From the NCBI RefSeq assembly GCF_000208745.1, contig NC_030853.1, positions 2,602,590 to 2,666,589 on the forward strand: DNA of 64,000 nt, in the 5' to 3' direction. Numbering within the stretch: the stretch's first letter is position 1; every line of letters begins with the position of its first letter. The translations under genes were made by a program, and so were the position numbers. The notes under the pieces are model-generated. The model searched no databases. It saw only the letters and a list, made by a program, of their open reading frames with translations, and was not told the origin of the DNA. Below are positions 53,601 through 64,000 of this stretch, in pieces. Origin of the DNA: Theobroma cacao (Eukaryota; Streptophyta; Magnoliopsida; Malvales; Malvaceae).

Positions 53601-54807
53601 CATTTTCACCTTTTTAATATTTACTAATAATTAAGAAGTTAAAATCGGAATGGGGGAATGGGTAAACCAGTGAAAAAGTTAAAAAGAAAGCACAAATTTT
53701 GTAGGTTAAAGAAAAGAGAAGGATGTCCGTACACATGATGTTGACTGAAAAGACAAAGTTAATAATGGTTTGGGTGTGTGGGTGGGGGGCCAATGGGTTG
53801 GAAGATGAAAAGAGAATAGGGACGAGGGCAAAGAGGCAAGGGGTATGTCATGGGTGAAGCGGCAAAAAGAAAACGATATTATCCGATTGTGCTCGTTGGC
53901 TTCTTTTTTGCTATCTATCTATTCTCAGTATCACTCTCTTGAATATTTTTGTGATTTCTTCATCAAATTGAGATAACATTGCTTCTTTTGTTGTTTTTTT
54001 TTTTTGTCAAAATTGATCAATGTCGTTAAAGAAATTGAATTAATTGAGTGATGAAAATTTATATTTTTTTTATAAATAAGAAAAAAAAAATTAAAATCTT
54101 ACATTTTAGATGAAGATCATACATTAATTAATAAACTAAATATTTAAGTATCGATGAAAACTTATACCTTTAAACAGGATTTTAATTTTTAATTTTAATT
54201 CACTATAACAAAATTAGATTTTAATAATACATATTCAAATTGTGTTGTCTTAAATTAAATTTATTATATATTATTTGATATTATTTGAAAAAACAAAAAA
54301 AAAACACTAAAGCTTTGTACCAAATCTAAATACACTAAAAGCAAAGTGAAAAAAAAGGATGGCGGTGACTCAAAAACTACTGGTGTACTACCATGAAAGA
54401 CGTGATTTGATGATTCAACTTTCAAGCTTTTGGGATGGAAAAATGCTTTGGACTTCGAGGTAAGTGGTTGCAGTTGGGGCAGTGCCTGGACTGTGACACA
54501 CACTGGATGATAATATGGCATGTCCTAGCTAGCTCGTAGCTACCACTCTTTCTTTTGGCCTTTTCAAAAGATTGGTAGTTGAAATGCCATGACATTCAAG
54601 TACCTTCAACCCTAGGCAACCTTTTTTTCTTATTAGAGATCAAAATGGTCAAACGTAATCAGAGTTTGGAAGGATCATAGCCGTTTGATAGGTGGACAAA
54701 AGTTGATCAGATGGTGACGGTTCTGAGAAAATGTACTACTACTAGCAAGGTTTGCTTGTTATTTGAGTTCAAAAAAATAAGAACAAAGAATGTACTTGAC
54801 TTAGCCT

Positions 54808-54839
54808 AGCTGCTGCAATGCTGCAGCATTGCAGAAGCT
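54808..54839. repeat. 32-bp palindrome
   Basis: A perfect 22-bp palindrome (54813-54834, half-site CTGCAATGCTG) is extended by AGCT on both sides after one mismatch. Confidence 0.85.
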
Positions 54840-55099
54840 TTGCTGATGTAAAATATGGGGCGTGATCGCATTGCTCAGCTTTTTCTTTCTATTATTGTAT
54901 TAAATTCAACGTTTATCCCTTTGCTTTTCCCTTTTTTTTTCTTTTATAGTGAAACAATGCTGAAAGAGAGATTTCAAGAGTGGAAAAGCAATAAAAGTAA
55001 TTTAGGAGCAACCATTTCCAAAGCTTCACCTCATCACTTATTCTCCTAAAAAGTATTTGGTCAATATTTTTTTTGGATTTCAAACATTGATTATGACAT

Positions 55100-55620
55100 G
55101 ATTAACACAAAGTTGACTCAAATGATAAGTTTGTTCTTCTCAATTTATATGATTATGGGTTTCAATTTTATGGATGAGCCCTTTATTGATGCTAATTTTG
55201 AATGCGAAATCTTTGTAACATACTACATATCTTATCCAAACTTAAATAATTGAGCGATCTTTTTGTTTTGATGTTAATTTTGAATGTAAAATTTTTATAA
55301 AAGTGATGTTAATTTTTAGTTATAATTTCATTTCTTACTATACGATCAACAAAAAATTAGTTCAATTGATAAATTTATTTGTTTCATCAAAAGTGACTTT
55401 GAATTCCAATTCATATAAAATTCTTATGAAATTCACGCTAATTTCCAATTATAATCTCAATTGTTACAACATGATCATAAATGGATTAGTTGAATTGGTA
55501 AAATTCATTTATTTTAACAAAAGTGATTTTGCGTTTGAATCTGTTGACGTTACTTTTGAATATAAGACCTGTGTGGGATACAACATATCCTACCAAACTC
55601 AAAAGATCGAGTAACTCATT
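55100..55620. repeat. Degenerate ~120-bp repeat units
   Basis: Phrases such as TTAGTTCAATTGATAAATTT recur near 55103, 55355 and 55478, that is at about 120-bp multiples. CATATCTTATCCAAACT at about 55225 recurs as CATATCCTACCAAACT at about 55584. The 103-codon ORF across it is a by-product. Confidence 0.55.
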
Positions 55621-56619
55621 TATCTTGAAAATAATTTTATAAGAAGAGTACATTAATATATTACATGGATGAATGTGAGTGTTGGGAATGAAATGGTAAA
55701 CTAAAGGCAAGAAAGGGAAGGGAAGTTGAAGGGAGTGATAATGGTGTTGGAGAAGGAAAACATGTCGTAGCGAAAAGCCGGTGACTTTGTTGTGGTATGC
55801 TCACGACAATCGTTAAAAAAAAAAAAAAAAAAAGAATTCCCCCAATGCATTGGATTGTAGGCTGTTAATTTGTTTATTGCTTACTTTGGACTTTGAATTT
55901 GCTCAAACATTGCCATGAGATTTGTGTTAAAATGAAACATGAGAGCACATGTTTTGTTTCTCTTTCTTTTTTAACTGTGACCTGATTTAGTTATTCTTGT
56001 TCGGCAATTAATGGCAGACACTTTGCTCTTTGAGGAGGAGACCAAAGTCTTTTCGACATTCACATTGGGTTTCACCAATTATAATAATTGTTTTCCCATT
56101 TTTTTTAATAAGGTCGGTGTTTTATGATGTTAGCCAACTTAATTTAAAAAATAAAATTCCATTATACATGGTAGTAACAATTAATACAAATGAAATAAGC
56201 TATATATCAAGATTGGATATGTAATGCATGAGTAGCTCTTCGGTCCCCTTATTTGTAAGAATTATTTAGTTTAGTTCGATTAAAATTGAAATCGATTTAT
56301 CTAAATTATAATTTTTAGTTAATTGGTTTTTATGATTAGAGAGATTAGGAAAGTAAGGGTGGAGTAGCCATCTTTTGATCTTAGAGATGGTGATGGATAT
56401 TTAATCTTTGTATATTTGGACTACTCGACTTGATTACATAAAGTTTGAGTATCCTACATTCAAGTTTGAGATGAGTTCCAGTAAAAGATTTATTACCTTT
56501 CTTAGGTTCGAACAGGGTACGAAGATCATCCTTTGGATACTTAATAATCAAATCCGATTATGTTTTTATTTAAGTACTAGCGAGTACTCATATACTTAAT
56601 TAACTAGATATTTAAGTTG

Positions 56620-57776
56620 GGATTTATATTTGATACAGTAACATTATATAGTTTTTATACACTGTTAGTAAATCAAATGATGCCACCACACTATGAAATA
56701 AAGTTAAACTTTTAAATGATTTAAAAATAAATATTATTATTTTTAAAAGAGAAAATAAAAACAATTTTCTTTCTCCCTCTCCTACTCCATCTCGTATTCT
56801 TCTTACTTTACCAACAAAAAATCCAAAACCCTAAATTTTTAATTTTGATTCTTGAAAATAATATTTATTTCACTCTTTTCTTAGTTCACCTTTTTTTTTT
56901 TTAAAATTCACAATATCTTATTTGATAAACAAAAGAGGATATTTAATATTTTTGAGACTGGGTCTAGACTTGACACCATGTGTAAGCTTAGTTTAAGATA
57001 TTCAACAAGTCTCTTATCACAAAGTTTGCTTGGGCAATGGATATGCACCTCGATTTCAAATTTTGATCAAACCAAAATGAACCCTGGTTACAATACAAAA
57101 AATCAATCCCTCTTCTTCAATTATCATCCATTTTTCCGTCAAAGTTATTTACAATTGTTTCTTTTATTTTTGGATCTATTGTTGTTAATAAGAGCTTGTT
57201 TGGTCTGATTTGTTTTTAACTTAAAAGCTATTATGAAACTCTTATAAAAATAATAACTTTTAAAATTAAACTAAATCTGTTTGATAAATTTTTTTATAAA
57301 TTTTTTTATAAGTTATAATTTTTGTTAAAATTATCATAGAAAGTATCTTTTTGAGAAGGTAATATTATAATTATTTTTAACAACTGAGGATATTTTTGAA
57401 ATAAAAATAAATTTTTGTTTGTATTTTTAAAAGAAGAGAAGAAAAAGCTCTTCTTTAGAGTTTTTTTTAAACATTTTTTTTAAAAATTTTGTTCTTAAAA
57501 CAAAGCTGTTTTTTTAAAGAGTTTCTCAAAAGATCATATTTGGCCTCATTTTTGCTTTTAAGAGGTAGATAAGTTGAAAAAAAATTAGGCCAAACATGCA
57601 TTAAGAAAATAAGAGAAGGAGATTGACTAAGAGAGAGTTGGAGAAAAAAACTTATCTTTTTTTTAAATTAATAATATTTATTTTTAAGTCAAGCTTATTT
57701 GTTAATAAAGTGACATCATATGGTGCTCTAGTAATATATAAAAACTATACATTGTCAATGCATCAAGTATAAATTC
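56620..57776. mobile_element. MULE-like non-autonomous TIR element
   Basis: The terminal inverted repeats exceed 100 bp. The left arm (56620-56785) begins GGATTTATATTTGATAC and includes TATAGTTTTTATACACT and AAAATAAATATTATT. The right arm (57637-57776) carries the same blocks reversed. Flanks TTTAAGTTG and TTTATGTTG look like a 9-bp target-site duplication with one mismatch, as for Mutator-like elements. No transposase is seen, and a MITE sits inside. Confidence 0.55.
57188..57596. mobile_element. Tourist-like MITE, copy 1
   Basis: The element begins GAGCTTGTTTGGTCT and ends AGGCCAAACATGCAT, an imperfect inverted repeat, flanked by TAA on both sides as a 3-bp duplication typical of PIF/Harbinger MITEs. 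It is nested inside the MULE-like element. Confidence 0.6.
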
Positions 57777-57786
57777 TTTTATGTTG

Positions 57787-58589
57787 TTGGTTATTGTATT
57801 TTAAAATTTGTTTATCATTAATTACAAGTGAACTTGAATATCAATTTTAATATTTGTTTGATTTTATATCTTTAATTTTTATTAAACTACATATCTTAGA
57901 TGTGAAATAATTTTTTTTATTTATCGGATTCGAGTTCGGATCAATGAATAACTACCCACGAACTAAAGAAATTTGAAAAATTAGGTAATAATATTTAAAT
58001 ATTAATCGAGTATTTATAAGACAAATAATAAGATTTGCAAATAAGAATCTAAAAAAACAAGAAAGACCCACCCATTATCATTCCTATTCAGTCTCCCCCT
58101 TTGGACCCCTTGTTTAACTTTTGTCAGGCCATGCTGCCCTCAAATTTGGTTACCAATAAATAACCCACCAAGTGAAGCAGTGGTAGTAGTACAGTGTTTT
58201 AGCAAACATGATGATTTATTTATATTTTATTTGTTTTTTTCTTCATCACAAAGAAAAGCCTGACGCAAACACACCTTTTCAAAATGAGAGCAATGCCTAC
58301 TGTCCTTTGAGCCGTTAAAGCAACACGACATGACCGCTTTTTCTCAGCTTTTGTCCCTCACATTGGTGTCTCAACTTCAACCGGCTGACGTTTGCCCAAC
58401 GTTGCCTGCTTTCCTTTTTCTATTTCTATCTTTTATTTTTTTTAGAGTTTTGCAAAGCTCTGATTGATGTATCGGTGTTGCGATCTGACGGTGCTTCTGT
58501 CTTTCACTCTTGTCTTTGCGTTTCCACAGGCTTTGTCATTAGGGGAATGTCTGCTTTCTTGTTGGACTTGAGTCATTTTCTTTTTCTCA
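57787..58589. other. Spacer between inverted MITE copies
   Basis: Unique-looking DNA, with a GC-richer stretch near 58060-58560. No gene is seen. Confidence 0.35.
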
Positions 58590-59157
58590 GTGTCTTTTTG
58601 GGTTTATTTTTTTTCCGGTTTATCCAACTCTTAAAATGTAGAAATTAGATCAAATAAAAATTTTTTACAAACAAAATTTTAAAAAAAATTTAAAGAAAAA
58701 TTTAATAAAAGAGCTTTCTCTTCTTCTTTTTTTAAAATATGTCAATTTTTCAAGAAATATCACACTCTTTATAAATCATTATTCTGCAATGTAAAATTGT
58801 GATCTCCCCCTCTTTTAAGTATTATTTAAAATTTTTTTCTCTTTTTTACCAAAAAATCTAATAGGATTACTACTATATAAATTTAAGAATTATTTTGTTT
58901 CTTTATCAATTTTTTTAATTTTAACATCTAAAATCATATATAAATTCGAAACAGACTTGTTTTACTTTGATTTATTAGATATTAAAGATGATATGAATAC
59001 CCTTTATCGTAATTTTAACAGAAAATAGAGTTTATATAATTTATCTTACTAAACAACTAACTAAACAGTTTTAGCTTAACTTTAAAAATTATTATTTTTA
59101 TAAAAACTTCATAATAGCTTTTAAGTTAAAAAAAAAACTAGACCAAATAGGCTCTTA
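58590..59157. mobile_element. Tourist-like MITE, inverted copy 2
   Basis: The reverse complement starts GAGCCTATTTGGTCTAG, continues AACTTAAAAGCTATTATGAA as in copy 1, shares the internal AAGAAGAGAA...AAGCTCTT block, and ends in a region like the copy 1 end. It is diverged, and its low-coordinate end is less certain. Confidence 0.55.
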
Positions 59158-59329
59158 GTATAAAAAAAGATAAGGAATACACAAGTGTTTAATAAAGAGC
59201 ACTTCTTCTTTTTCTCAATCGAAAAAGATTTATTAGTAATCATATAATTATATGTGATTTGAAATCTTCAAATGAAAAATCTAAAATTTATCTTATAACA
59301 AGAAAAATAATAAGCAGAATACTTACAAA

Positions 59330-59560
59330 ATTTTTTTTGAATTATTTAAAAAATTTCAAATAAATTTTTATTAATTTTATTACGGTAAGTCAAGTTTGTG
59401 CATTTTCATTTTGAACAAAACGACTAAAGGTTGATTAACGAAAATTAGTTAAAACATCATGATGTCATTTTATATCACGTAGTGTTGACGTAACATGATG
59501 ATATTTCATAATAAATGATTATGTGACATGTTAATATGATATGATAACATGATCATGTCG
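59330..59560. mobile_element. Left part of a foldback-type element, broken by hAT insertion
   Basis: TTATTTAAAAAATTTCAAATAA, followed by motifs like GTGACATGTTAATATGAT, resembles the 46885-47395 element. It stops where the hAT terminus begins. The matching half, if any, lies beyond the window. Confidence 0.35.
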
Positions 59561-60295
59561 CAGGGTCGGCCCTTGGGTGAAGCCACCCAAGTAAAAGCTT
59601 TAGGCCCCCAATTTGGGGAGGCCCCAATTTTAAAAAAAATTTATAATTTTATAATAATTATAATATAATTAATTATATTAAAAATATATAAAAATTAAAA
59701 ATAATTAATAAAATTATTTGTTTTTTCACTTTTTTAATTATGTGCCTAATAAATCTCAATTTTCTATTACTTCCTTATTTATAGAATGCTATTAATTCTT
59801 AATTATATTCTTTTATTTCCAATAAACTAATAGTCATATGTATTTAATTATCTCCAATAGTTTTTTTTCCTCACTTATTTCTCTTATTTTCAATTAACGC
59901 ATTTAATGATTTCCAACAGCTATTTTTTTTCCTATATATAAAACCATTTTTTTTTTGCAATGTATAATATCTATTTTTGAAAACTTCCTTTCACATTTGG
60001 TCTTTTATCCTTTAACTTTAATTTTTCTCCAAAGAATACACAAGAAGTCTGTTCTTTTATTATCTTTATAAAGCTGTGAGCCTAATTTGCAGTTTGCAAT
60101 AAGCATTCAATAATTAAATACTATTGTTCTAATCTTTATAGATTTTTTTACTTTAATTTAGAGTTTATATTATATTGTTATATTATTTTTATTTTATGTG
60201 ATAGTTGATTTATTTGAATTAAAAATTTTGATTGTTGATTTTATATTAGCCATTTAAAAAATATAAGATATAATAGTTAAATATTTTTGTACCTC

Positions 60296-60576
60296 ATGTC
60301 AAATCGAAAATATGAATCTGGTTATTCAAGTAATTTTTTCACTTCAAAGTAGATTTGAACAATTTAAGATATATGAAAATATTTTTAATTTTTTATTTAG
60401 CGGTAAAAAATTGAAGTCATTAGATGATAATAGTTTGAAAAAATATTACCTTAATTTTGAATGTTCCTTAAAATATAACAACTATTCTGATATTAATGAT
60501 TTAGATTTATTTTTAGAGTTAAAAATTTTTTTAAAAATTATACAGGAAGAAAACAGTCCAATTGACATACTTAATC
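60296..60576 (+). pseudogene. hAT transposase, internally deleted
   Basis: The start MSNRKYESGYSS matches the N-terminus of zf-TTF/hAT transposases, then stops within 20 residues. In another frame, from about 60348, the sequence jumps to the C-terminal part: SLQSRFEQFKIYENIFNFLF, LKSLDDNSLKKYYLNFE and SPIDILN. The large middle, with the zinc finger, DUF4371 and most of the RNase H fold, is missing. It is non-functional as a transposase. Confidence 0.75.
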
Positions 60577-63500
60577 TGAAATACCCCATACTTTGATATG
60601 GTGATAAATAAAGTTGATCGAATGCAAATTGAGGTCAATTAAAATGTTTAAAAGTGATAAAAGACGAAAGGAGTAGTTTAGGATAAAATATTCCGAAAGT
60701 GAGAAAATAAAAATAAAATAATAATAATTTTATCGAAGGAGAATTTGTGAGATAAAAGGTAATTCAGAAGTCAAGTGAGTCATAATAAGGTATTTTGGGT
60801 ATCAAGGAGACAAGATAAAATTTTTAGAATAAAATAATATTAAAATATTAATATTTAGCCGGATGTCGAAATCAGTCATCAAGAAGGATCATATGGTTGA
60901 TCCAAGTGGGGGAGAAGGTGACAAGCCCGACTCTATAAAAATATTTATCATGACATACATGTGATGGATAGCATGTTTGCATGCTAGGAGAGTCTCGAAG
61001 AATTTATAAAAGTCGGTATTGTACCTAGAGGTACAACAAAGTTGATTTAAGCCTCGAACTAGATCAAATAGAGAATTTACGATGAAATTAAGAATTTTAA
61101 AGTCCCAGAATGGTTTAATATGGTAATTCGGAGTTCGAAGATCAATTTGAAGATAAACCAAAATTTTCGCTGTCTAGGGGCAAAATGGTCATTTGCCACT
61201 TGGGACAAAATGAGAATTTTAGAAAAAATTCTTTTGGCCCCATTTGAATTATTGGAGTATAATTTGACTTATTGGAGCAAGATTTGAGGTTTAGAAGTGA
61301 AAATTTTTAATTCCGGTATAATTTAGAGTATATGGGGTAAAATGGTAATTTTACCACCCCATGGGCAAAACAGTAATTTTCCACCACCAGGATATTTTTT
61401 CAGCACATGGTCATCTCTTATCCTCATTTTGACCATTGACTAATTGTGTGGTGGAGATAAAAAGGATTAAAATTTTAAAGTTTTAAAAACGAGCCAATGA
61501 CATGATGCCACGTGTTATGCCTTTATTAATTTATTATTTTTCTTTTTAAAAGGCACAAAAATCAGCTCATCTTCCACCCCATGGCTGGCCAAACCAGCAA
61601 GAAGAGAGAGAAAATAAAAATAAAACCCTAGAGAGAGAAAATCGAAGAAAAAGTGTGAATTTTCAAGGAAATTAAGTGAAAAAGGTATGATTTTTCAAGC
61701 TTAGCTTAAGATTTATCATTTCCATGCATTTTCCATCATTTTTCATGGTTGAATCATGTGATTTGAGGATGAATTCAATTCTGAAAAAAATGGGTTAGGA
61801 GAGAGAAACTTGTTAGATTAATTTGATTCTAAGTTATGTTAGTGTTTTAAGTTAGTTTAGCATATTTAGGAACAAAACAATAAGAAAAGAATTTATTTTC
61901 CTCCACTACCATTATTGGCTGAATTTTTTAGGGGAATATTGACTGCTGATCTTGATGTTTATTTGAGAAATTATGATGAATAATGATAAATTATGAGCCT
62001 AAAAAAATAATGGGAATTTTCGGAGCAAAAATATGAATTTTTACCCACTAGGGGTATTTTTGTAATTTTCTATCGAGACTGATAATTTGCACCACACTGA
62101 GGAACATTAAGTCAATTTAGGTGCAATTGAGGTATAGAACTGAAAAAAAATTAATTTGAGATTAAATTGGACGCGTTAGTAATTTAATCGGGTAATAAGC
62201 CGAATTAGGTCAGCACCGCATTTAAGCGGTAGTCGGATAAGTTGCATGTCATATCATGCATATATACCGAGCCTGAATTGATTTTATAATGGTCAAGCAT
62301 TGATGTTGTGAATTATGTATTATACATTGTGGATAGGTGGTGAGCAAATTACACTAGTAAAAGTACAAAAATTGTGCTTGAAGACTGGGATTAGGAGTAC
62401 ATCGACTCCTAGAACAGTGAGTGGACAATTTATCGTCTTAAATATCTAGAGTAATTATACTTGTTTGATGCTTTTATTGAATGGTGAGCTTAAATTATAA
62501 AATATTATGTTTTCCAATTCAAATGTTTTTTTTTTAATAAAAATGAGATTTATACTGGTTTTGAAATCAAATATTGTTTTGGGAAAATTGAGTATATGGA
62601 GACTGTGTTGAAATTTATGATTTTATATGTTATTGAAATTGTGGCTTATGACACTATGGTAGCATGATGGCTAAATTTTTGGGGTTGGCATGAAATATAT
62701 GAACAGTTTTGGATTGGTCTCGGTAGACTGGATTACATTTTATTCGCCATATTATGCTACTGGAATTTTTATGGGTCTGGTGGTATATTAAACGGTCACT
62801 GCAGTGGTGGGGGTTTCCGTGGACTGCCTATGAGAGGGGCACGGTAACTCAATTATATACTTACCTCCGGGGGGAGATGTTGGGTGAAGTATCTCCTGAG
62901 GTATGATTTGAGTGCACCTCACGTTCGGGCCACCACGTGAGAGTGAGACTCAGCCAACGCCAAGGAACGGCTGTGTGTCAGATGTGAAAACATGTTTATG
63001 GGTATGGGTCATTGAACAGCCTTGGCGGTCTCAGTGGGATACCTTGACGAAGGTACCCGCGAGAATGATATTGGCAGGGGCCAAGTTTAAAAAAATTCAT
63101 AAGTCGGGGAAATTTTGATGAAAAGAAATTATTTGGTATAGATTGAAACGAATTTTGTGTTATGAACATTATTGAGATATAACGTTTTTATATTGTCTCC
63201 ATCTACTCGGCTTTAGATGCTTTTGATGGTAATTGTTTACTCACTGGGATTATTTAATCTCACCCCTCTTCCTATCCATTTTTCAGGCTCAGGACAGTTT
63301 GTTGATAGTTGATTAAGACGAGAATTAATCTCGGAGTTGCATCATAGGAAGTAAGGGTTCGTAGCTCTACACCTTCTTGGTTAGTTGGGGGCCCACGTGT
63401 CACTGTAAACGAAATTTCATACTTTAATTATCTTTATTACTATATGAATAAATTTATTTTACTCTTACGCTACAAAAGTTATTTTAGGAAGACTTTGAAA

Positions 63501-63901
63501 ATATTGTGTTTTAAGAAAATAGAATATTTTATTTAATGTTTTTATTATATTCAAATAGCTATAATTTTACTTTAAACGAATGTTTTAGACTTCAAAATTT
63601 AATTTAAATCATGAAATATGTGTTTCCACTTACATATTATATTTTTACGGATTTCAAAATTTTCAAAAGAAAGAAAAAGACGAAAATACCCCTGTGAGCT
63701 AGAAAATAATATTTTATTGTTTTGAGTTGAAAACAACTTATAATTTCTTGAAATGCGAGATTTAATAACTGTCGCTCACCGGGGAGATGCGGAAGTTGAT
63801 GCTAAGTCTTACGGGATTTCGATCGGCATTCGGGGTAATGAGTGCTTATCGGGACGTCGCTGCGATTGTCACGAGCCCGATGGTAGTTTCGGGTCGTGAC
63901 A
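60577..63901. mobile_element. 3.3 kb LTR-type insertion (probable solo LTR)
   Basis: The element begins TGAAATACCCC and ends GGGTCGTGACA, so it has TG...CA termini. TAATC lies directly on both sides (60572-60576 and 63902-63906) as a perfect 5-bp target-site duplication. Removing the element and one TAATC restores the hAT transposase reading frame. No gag/pol coding, primer-binding site or second internal copy of the end is seen. This favours a long solo LTR, probably Ty3/gypsy-type, over a complete element. Transcript-leader-like sequence (AACCCTAGAGAGAGAAA) is near 61623. Confidence 0.75.
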
Positions 63902-63906
63902 TAATC

Positions 63907-64000
63907 ATATAAGAATACTCGATTCTTTTCCAAATATATATATTGCTTTTAAAATAATGTTGACAATTTCGATAAGTATTACTTCAGGAGAAAGAAGTTT
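63907..64000 (+). pseudogene. hAT transposase dimerisation domain, 3' fragment
   Basis: Translation reads HIRILDSFPNIYIAFKIMLT, then ISISITSGERSF, to the window end. This is the hAT C-terminal dimerisation motif and continues the fragment that stops at PIDILN (about 60576). The rest lies outside the window. Confidence 0.75.

Larger units (their letters stand above)
50683..56600. other. 6 kb AT-rich spacer, no gene recognised
   Basis: Only short ORFs without family resemblance are present. There is one ambiguous base (n) at 50989, an 18-bp tandem duplicate at 53504-53539, an imperfect palindrome at 54808-54839 and a degenerate repeat at 55100-55620. A GC-richer patch lies near 52215-52390. 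Confidence 0.45.
59561..64000 (+). mobile_element. hAT DNA transposon (5' end, interrupted)
   Basis: The left end CAGGGTCGGCCCTTGGG and subterminal AGGCCCCCAA/GGGGAGGCCCC fit the CAGGGCCGGCCC-type termini of plant hAT elements with TTF zinc-finger transposases. The 8 bases before it (TCATGTCG) are the candidate target duplication. Coding remnants at 60296-60576 and 63907-64000 are hAT transposase. The element runs past the window and is split by an LTR-type insertion at 60577-63901. Confidence 0.75.

Noticed and set aside
62912..63118. 68-codon ORF in the right end
   Set aside because: It lies within the LTR-type insertion and matches no retroelement protein.

Overview
This is a 64 kb piece of a dicot plant nuclear genome. 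The evidence is short GT-AG introns, plant-specific families (ACR, CHX, BAHD, GRAS, CC-type glutaredoxin, PPR) and AT-rich, transposon-filled spacers. Protein similarity suggests a rosid, possibly Malvaceae, but I cannot prove the species from sequence alone. A RAM1-type GRAS gene points to a host of arbuscular mycorrhiza. No bacterial, organellar or CRISPR features are present.

The left half (about 2.9-31.1 kb) is gene-dense. In order it holds: an ACR4-like four-ACT-domain protein (+, 7 exons); a PPR protein resembling Arabidopsis At5g14080 (+, 2 exons); a CHX-type cation/proton antiporter (-, 3 exons), convergent with the PPR gene; an EXA1-like GYF-domain translational regulator (-, 11 exons, 1675 aa); 60S ribosomal protein L7a (-, 7 exons); actin-related protein 2 (+, 15 exons, 389 aa), divergent from L7a over about 0.4 kb; and an HHT1/ASFT-like feruloyl transferase of suberin synthesis (+, 2 exons). 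I joined exons by hand at GT/AG sites. Reading phase is consistent at every junction.

The middle (31-51 kb) is sparse. It holds a small secreted Pollen Ole e 1 family protein (-), the RAM1-like GRAS regulator (+, 2 exons) and a ROXY-type CC glutaredoxin (-, single exon). These are separated by 3-6.5 kb spacers with decayed repeats: an RNase H relic, local duplications and a foldback element.

The right end (51-64 kb) has no intact gene. It is a layered transposon graveyard. A MULE-like terminal-inverted-repeat element contains a Tourist-like MITE, and an inverted copy of that MITE lies nearby. Beyond these, a hAT element with an internally deleted transposase is split by a 3.3 kb TG...CA element with a perfect 5-bp target-site duplication, probably a solo LTR. 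Removing the insert reconnects the hAT reading frame. The genes look like independent housekeeping, cell-wall and regulatory loci, not a functional cluster.
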